A DNA stretch of 64,000 nucleotides, taken from Paracoccus sp. (in: a-proteobacteria) (GTDB lineage Bacteria > Pseudomonadota > Alphaproteobacteria > Rhodobacterales > Rhodobacteraceae). Positions 58,801 through 64,000 of the stretch are shown piece by piece; position 1 is the stretch's first letter, and every line of letters begins with the position of its first letter. Made by a program: the position numbers and the translations under genes. The notes beneath the pieces were generated by a model that made no database searches, was not told where the DNA came from, and saw nothing but the letters and a program-made list of their open reading frames with translations. Where the stretch lies: NCBI RefSeq assembly GCF_030538495.1, contig NZ_JAUNTW010000011.1, positions 1 to 64,000 of the forward strand, given 5' to 3'.

Positions 58801-59415
58801 TTACTGGCCCAGATCACCCCACAGCGCCGCCAAGGCCGCCGCCGGGTCATCCGCCGACCAGATTTCGGTGCCGATGGCCACGAAATCGGTCACGGGGGCC
58901 AGATCGGCCAACAGGGCGCGGGTGATCGCGCCTTCGGCGACGACGGGAACCTCGATCATTTCGGACCACCATTGGAACAGATCCAAAGGGGCCGGTTCGC
59001 CGCGCCCAAGTGCCGTTTCGCCCAAGGGGCCAAAGGCGACATAATCGGCCCCGGCCTCGGCCGCGTTCATGCCGTCATGGCGCGAATTGCTGCAAAATGC
59101 GCCGACAATCGCATCCGCGCCCAGTTCTTTGCGCGCGTCCCGCACGCCGCGCGCGCCATCGGTCAGATGCACCCCGTCCAGCCCGTGCCGCTGCGCCAGC
59201 CGGATATGATCGTCGATCACCACGGCAATATCGCGCGCATGGGCGATGTCACGCACCTGATCCGCCACGCGGCCCAGATCGGATTCATCCCCTGCACCGG
59301 GGATACGGATGCAGGCGAGGGGGTGGCGGTCCAGAACCGCCGTCAACGTATCGGTCAGGGTCGCCATCGGTGCGCCGGTCGGCAAAATCAGATAAAGTTG
59401 CGGCTGCTGGGTCAT
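58801..59415 (-). CDS. thiE: Thiamine phosphate synthase family protein
   Basis: This 204-residue TIM barrel has VVIDDHIRLAQRHGLDGVHLTDG (about 71-93) and YVAFGPLGET (about 130-139), the pyrophosphate-binding segments of ThiE. ThiE joins the thiazole and pyrimidine halves of thiamine. No other thi gene and no TPP riboswitch are near, so it may be a paralogue with a different role. ATG 59415 follows AAAGGA; the longer frame has no support. Confidence 0.82.
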   Translation of the reverse strand: MTQQPQLYLILPTGAPMATLTDTLTAVLDRHPLACIRIPGAGDESDLGRVADQVRDIAHARDIAVVIDDHIRLAQRHGLDGVHLTDGARGVRDARKELGADAIVGAFCSNSRHDGMNAAEAGADYVAFGPLGETALGRGEPAPLDLFQWWSEMIEVPVVAEGAITRALLADLAPVTDFVAIGTEIWSADDPAAALAALWGDLGQ

Positions 59416-59510
59416 GGTCGATCCTTTCCTGTTCCTTGTGCCATAACCCAGCCGCGCGACTGGGGAAAGTGGGGCTGTTGGTGGCGGAGCCTGGTGTGAT
59501 GCGGCGAGCG

Positions 59511-59561
59511 CCGGGGGTTTCACACCCCCGGACCCCCGTGGGATATTTTTGCACAGAAGAT
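59511..59561 (+). repeat. Intergenic repeat copy 2 (CCGGGGG/CCCCCGG hairpin plus GGATATTTTT and CACAGAAGAT)
   Basis: A perfect 7-bp hairpin CCGGGGG/CCCCCGG is followed by ACCCCCGTGGGATATTTTT and CACAGAAGAT. The 3' half matches the element at 12731-12781. It lies about 50 bases before the next gene. Confidence 0.65.
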
Positions 59562-59609
59562 AGATAGGTGCGTCTTGCTGTGGGGGCGGTGGCGGGATAA
59601 TGTGCGCGG

Positions 59610-60332
59610 ATGAAAACCCCCGTCATTATCCTTGTGCGTCCGCAGATGGGCGAAAATATCGGTGCTGCCGCGCGTGCGATGCTGAATTTCGGGCTGACCG
59701 AGATGCGGCTGGTTGCGCCGCGTGATGGTTGGCCCAATCCGCGTGCGGTTGCCATGGCGTCCGGCGCGGCGGGGCGGGTGTTGGACACCGCGCGCGTTTA
59801 TCCGACCCTTGCCGACGCGATGGAGGGGATCACATTCGCCTGGGCCACAACCGCGCGCGGGCGTGAATTGACCAAGCCCGTTCACACCCCTGCCACGGCC
59901 ATGCAGGCGGCGCGCGACCATGACGGGCAATCTGCGATTATCTTTGGTCCCGAACGCACCGGTTTGGAAAATGACGACATCGCGCGGGCCAATGCGATTG
60001 TGACGGTGCCGGTTAATCCTGACTTTCCGTCGCTGAACCTGGCGCAGGCGGTGTTGCTGATGGGCTATGAATGGGGGCAGGGGGTGTTGCCGCCGGAACC
60101 CGCGCCTCATGGTGGGCGTCCTGAATCCGAGGCCCTCGCGGATCGGGTCGAAATTGAACGGCTGGGCGATCATTATGAAGAACGGCTGGTCGATGCCGGG
60201 TTTTTCTTTCCCGAAACCAAGGCCGCGTCGATGCGTCTGAACCTGCGCAATATGTGGGCGCGGCTGGCGCTGACGCGGGGCGATGTGCGTATTCTGCACG
60301 GCGTTTTGCGGCAATTGACGCGACCTCGTTAA
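59610..60332 (+). CDS. TrmJ-like SPOUT RNA methyltransferase
   Basis: The 240-residue SpoU-family protein begins VIILVRPQMGENIGAAARAM (motif 1) and has IIFGPERTGLENDDI (motif 2) and SLNLAQAVLLMGYEW (motif 3), the knotted SAM site. TrmJ methylates the 2'-O of position 32 in tRNA; the match is by motif, and other SpoU enzymes are possible. The ribosome site is weak (GGCGGGATAATGTGCGCGG). Confidence 0.88.
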   Translation: MKTPVIILVRPQMGENIGAAARAMLNFGLTEMRLVAPRDGWPNPRAVAMASGAAGRVLDTARVYPTLADAMEGITFAWATTARGRELTKPVHTPATAMQAARDHDGQSAIIFGPERTGLENDDIARANAIVTVPVNPDFPSLNLAQAVLLMGYEWGQGVLPPEPAPHGGRPESEALADRVEIERLGDHYEERLVDAGFFFPETKAASMRLNLRNMWARLALTRGDVRILHGVLRQLTRPR

Positions 60333-60438
60333 TGGTGCCGCGTTAACGGTTTCGCAACGGGTGCGTGTTAGGACGGTCGCGGTTGACCACGCCCCCGCCG
60401 GGGCCTAAGTTCCCCGCGTTTTGTGGCAGGAGTATCCG

Positions 60439-61581
60439 ATGGCCAAACGACCCGTGTTTCAGGATGTGACCACGGCGGAACCTCTCCGCCCGGTTCAGAC
60501 CGGCATGATTGACGCGCGCCCACGCGGGGCGCGTCTGGCGATCCGGGCGTGGCTGGTGGTGCTGTTTGTGATGGTGCTGGCCATGATCGTGATTGGCGGT
60601 GCCACGCGGCTGACCGGATCGGGGCTGTCGATCACCGAATGGGCGCCCGTCACCGGCACCATCCCGCCGCTGTCGGATGCCGATTGGCAGCGCGAATTCG
60701 ATCTGTATCGTCAAATCCCGCAATATACCGAAGTCAACGCCGGTATGTCGCTGGCCGAGTTCAAGACGATTTACTGGTGGGAATGGGGGCATCGCCTGTT
60801 GGGCCGTCTGGTTGGGCTGGTCTGGGGCTTGGGGTTCCTGTTTTTCTGGGCGACGAAGCGGATCCCGACGGGCTGGACGCCGCGGTTGTTGGGCTTGGGT
60901 GCGCTGGGCGGGTTGCAGGGCGCGATTGGCTGGTGGATGGTCAGTTCCGGGCTGGTCGATGGCATGATCCGGGTCGCGTCCTATCGGCTGGCGGTGCATC
61001 TGGGCATTGCCTTTGTGATTCTGGGCCTGATCGTGTGGTATGTGCTGCAATTGTCCCGGTCCGAGGCTGACCTGCTGCGCGCCCGCCGCGCGGGCGAAGC
61101 CAAGCTGTTTTCTATGTCCACCGGCCTGCTGCATCTGTGTTTTCTGCAAATCCTGCTGGGCGCTTTGGTTGCGGGGATTGATGCGGGGCGGATGTATACC
61201 GGCTGGCCGATGATGGGCGGGGAATGGATTCCATCGACCATCTGGGACGCGACCTTAGGCTGGCGGAATATCTTTGAAAATCCGGCGCTTGTGCAGTTTG
61301 TTCACCGCATGGCGGGCTATTTGCTGGCGGTGTTCGGGGTGGTTGTGTGGCTGCGCGCGCGCCGGTCACCGCATCCGGTGACGCGTGGGGCCTTTACGGT
61401 GATGATCGTGGGCATGGGCGCGCAGATCGGGCTGGGCATCCTGAATGTGCTGCACGCGTCGCCTTTGCCCTTGGCGCTGACGCATCAATTTGGCGCGGTG
61501 GTTTTGTTCGCGCTGATCCTGCGCGCGCGGCATCACGCGCGTTATCCCTTTGAAACCTCGATCCGTGGGGGTGTGCGATGA
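60439..61581 (+). CDS. ctaA: Heme A synthase (COX15/CtaA)
   Basis: It oxidises haem O to haem A for cytochrome oxidase. The 380-residue, eight-helix protein has GGATRLTGSGLSITEW (about 53-68), YWWEWGHRLLGRLVG (about 113-127) with a haem-ligand histidine, and a second half with VHRMAGY and LTHQFGA histidines. ATG 60439 follows CAGGAG. Its stop overlaps the carboxypeptidase start by four bases (ATGA). No other cta genes are near. Confidence 0.94.
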   Translation: MAKRPVFQDVTTAEPLRPVQTGMIDARPRGARLAIRAWLVVLFVMVLAMIVIGGATRLTGSGLSITEWAPVTGTIPPLSDADWQREFDLYRQIPQYTEVNAGMSLAEFKTIYWWEWGHRLLGRLVGLVWGLGFLFFWATKRIPTGWTPRLLGLGALGGLQGAIGWWMVSSGLVDGMIRVASYRLAVHLGIAFVILGLIVWYVLQLSRSEADLLRARRAGEAKLFSMSTGLLHLCFLQILLGALVAGIDAGRMYTGWPMMGGEWIPSTIWDATLGWRNIFENPALVQFVHRMAGYLLAVFGVVVWLRARRSPHPVTRGAFTVMIVGMGAQIGLGILNVLHASPLPLALTHQFGAVVLFALILRARHHARYPFETSIRGGVR

Positions 61582-63050
61582 GCGCATTGGACGATCTGTT
61601 TGCCTTTCAACGCCAGACCGAGGCCCTGTCCGCCGTGGCGGAACGTCTGGGTTGGGATCAGGAAACCGTCATGCCGCGCGGGGCGACCGAACAACGGGCC
61701 GAGGAAATGGCCGCGATGGAAACGGTTCTGCACGACCGCCGCACCGATCCGCGCCTTGGAGAATGGCTGGACGCGGCAGAGGCGCGTTCGGATGCCGAAC
61801 AACGCATGTTGGACCTGATCGCCCGCGATTATCAGCGCAGCAGCCGTATTCCCGCGCGTCTGGCGTCGGAATTGGCGCGGCAAACATCGCTGGCTCAGGG
61901 CGTCTGGGCCGAGGCGCGCGCCAATGACGCGCCGCAGGATTTCTTGCCGACGCTGGATCAGATCCTGATGCTGAAACGGGAAGAGGCGGCGGCCTTGGCC
62001 GATGGCGGCGATCTGTATGACGCGTTGCTGGATGATTACGAACCCGGCATGACGGGGGGCGAGATCGCGGCGCTGTTTGACGCCATGCGCCCGCGTCTGG
62101 TCGCGCTGCGCGACGATATTCTGGGCGCCGATCATCAGCCTGCCGCGCTGACCGGCCATTTCCCGCAGGAAACGCAGTTGCGGCTGGCGCGTGCCTGCGC
62201 CGGGGCGTTCGGTTACGACTGGTCGCGCGGGCGTCTGGATCTGGCGGTGCATCCGTTCAGCAGCGGCCGTTGGCAGGACAGCCGGATCACCACGCGCGTG
62301 GTCGAAACCGACCCGTTCAACTGTCTCTATTCCACCATCCACGAGGTCGGCCATTCCAGTTACGAACTGGGCATCGACGATGATTATGCCTTTACGCCGC
62401 TGGGGCGTGGGGTCTCGATGGGGGTTCACGAAAGCCAAAGCCGGATTTACGAAAACCAGATGGGGCGCGGGCGGGCGTTCTCGGGGTGGCTGTTTGACCG
62501 GATGACGGGGGCCTTTGACGGGCTGAACATTACCGATGCGGATGCGTTCTATGCCACCGTGAACCGCGTCACCCCCGGTTATATCCGGACCGAGGCGGAT
62601 GAGGTTCAATACAACCTGCATATCATGTTACGCTTTGATCTGGAACGGGATTTGATCGCGGGCCGTCTGGATACGGCGGACCTGACGGAGGCGTGGAATG
62701 TGCGGTTCCTGTCGGATTTCGGCGTGGCTGTGGACCGGCCCGCGAATGGCGTTTTGCAGGATGTGCATTGGTCGGTGGGGCTGTTTGGGTATTTTCCGAC
62801 CTATGCGCTGGGCAATGTCTATGCCGGGTGCCTGAACGTCGCGCTGCGTCAGGCGGTGCCGGATTTGGACGCGGCGCTTGCGCGGGGCGACGCAACCCCC
62901 GGCACCGAATGGCTGCGTGAAAATCTGCAACGTCATGGCGGGCTGTTGCCGCCGCGTGCGTTGATCGAACAGGCCAGCGGCGCGGCGATCCGGCCCGAAC
63001 CTCTGCTGGATTATCTGGACGACAAATTCGGCGCGATTTACCGGCTGTAA
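61578..63050 (+). CDS. M32 family metallocarboxypeptidase
   Basis: This 490-residue thermostable-carboxypeptidase-type enzyme has the zinc site HEVGH (about 255-259) in TIHEVGHSSYE, followed by GVHESQSR with the third ligand glutamate. M32 enzymes remove C-terminal residues from peptides in the cytosol. It is coupled to ctaA by an ATGA overlap, although no functional link is evident. Confidence 0.95.
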   Translation: MSALDDLFAFQRQTEALSAVAERLGWDQETVMPRGATEQRAEEMAAMETVLHDRRTDPRLGEWLDAAEARSDAEQRMLDLIARDYQRSSRIPARLASELARQTSLAQGVWAEARANDAPQDFLPTLDQILMLKREEAAALADGGDLYDALLDDYEPGMTGGEIAALFDAMRPRLVALRDDILGADHQPAALTGHFPQETQLRLARACAGAFGYDWSRGRLDLAVHPFSSGRWQDSRITTRVVETDPFNCLYSTIHEVGHSSYELGIDDDYAFTPLGRGVSMGVHESQSRIYENQMGRGRAFSGWLFDRMTGAFDGLNITDADAFYATVNRVTPGYIRTEADEVQYNLHIMLRFDLERDLIAGRLDTADLTEAWNVRFLSDFGVAVDRPANGVLQDVHWSVGLFGYFPTYALGNVYAGCLNVALRQAVPDLDAALARGDATPGTEWLRENLQRHGGLLPPRALIEQASGAAIRPEPLLDYLDDKFGAIYRL

Positions 63051-63120
63051 CCGGGCTTTCGCCGGGCCTGCAAACACGATAAGGGCAGGTGTAACTTAGG
63101 AACACGGAAAGGATCGCGGT

Positions 63121-64000
<880 letters not shown>

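Noticed and set aside
60340..60430. GC-rich segment before ctaA as a structured RNA
   Set aside because: CCCCGCCGGGG-type pairing is present but short, and I recognise no RNA family.

Overview
The window is GC-rich (roughly 60%) chromosomal DNA from an alphaproteobacterium, most likely Rhodobacterales (Rhodobacteraceae/Paracoccaceae). Pointers to that group are short-form HisG with HisZ next to HisS, UPF0262 after hisD, a VPLPA-type C-terminal sorting tail on two proteins, a degenerate dihydroorotase in the pyrB operon, and a methionine synthase split into two genes. I cannot name the genus. I see no phage, insertion sequence, CRISPR array or conjugative gene. Nearly all of it reads as core genome, with one accessory-looking catabolic island.

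Layout. 1-5.8 kb: 5' part of tuf, a DUF533 protein, cytochrome c'/cytochrome b561, a methyltransferase-like protein, an ABC exporter and tRNA-Trp. 6-8.1 kb: fhs and a small membrane protein. 8.1-12.7 kb (minus strand): a seven-gene string pyrB, four consecutive small PH-like membrane proteins, a metal-site-less dihydroorotase and plsY. 12.7-16.2 kb: MATE transporter, Lrp-type ligand domain, short-chain dehydrogenase and HisC-like aminotransferase. 16.3-25.9 kb: the accessory island. It holds nanE and nanK on the plus strand facing a minus-strand operon of substrate-binding protein, permease, permease-ATPase fusion, ATPase and nanA-like lyase, plus GntR/FadR and IclR regulators. A near-identical 16-bp palindrome lies before nanE and between the transporter operon and the FadR gene, so these units probably form one sialic acid regulon.

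26-39.6 kb: an AT-rich 439-bp spacer, manC, cmk, a VPLPA-CTERM surface protein, split metH, a TerB/DnaJ protein, GNAT, trpA, a second VPLPA-CTERM protein, ychF followed by decayed copies of its own 3' end and terminator, and a TetR regulator. 39.8-46.3 kb: tRNA-Thr, a 57-codon ORF overlapping murA, DUF2948, a peptidoglycan-binding protein, hisD-UPF0262-phosphatase, and an EamA permease behind an FMN riboswitch (a riboflavin importer of RibN type). 46.3-54.8 kb: zwf-pgl-pgi on the minus strand, a PIN-domain gene with rlmI, then edd and ftsY on the plus strand (the upper Entner-Doudoroff route, without eda here). 54.8-64 kb: cytochrome b561, hisS-hisZ-hisG, slyX, thiE, trmJ-like gene, ctaA, M32 carboxypeptidase and the 5' part of purA.

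The observations I consider most worth follow-up are the four-gene PH-like membrane array inside the pyrimidine operon with its non-catalytic dihydroorotase, the sialic acid island with its shared operator, the FMN-riboswitch EamA transporter, and the serial relics of ychF's tail. Many start codons were moved inward from the longest ORF on the basis of Shine-Dalgarno sites, stop/start overlaps and family N-termini.
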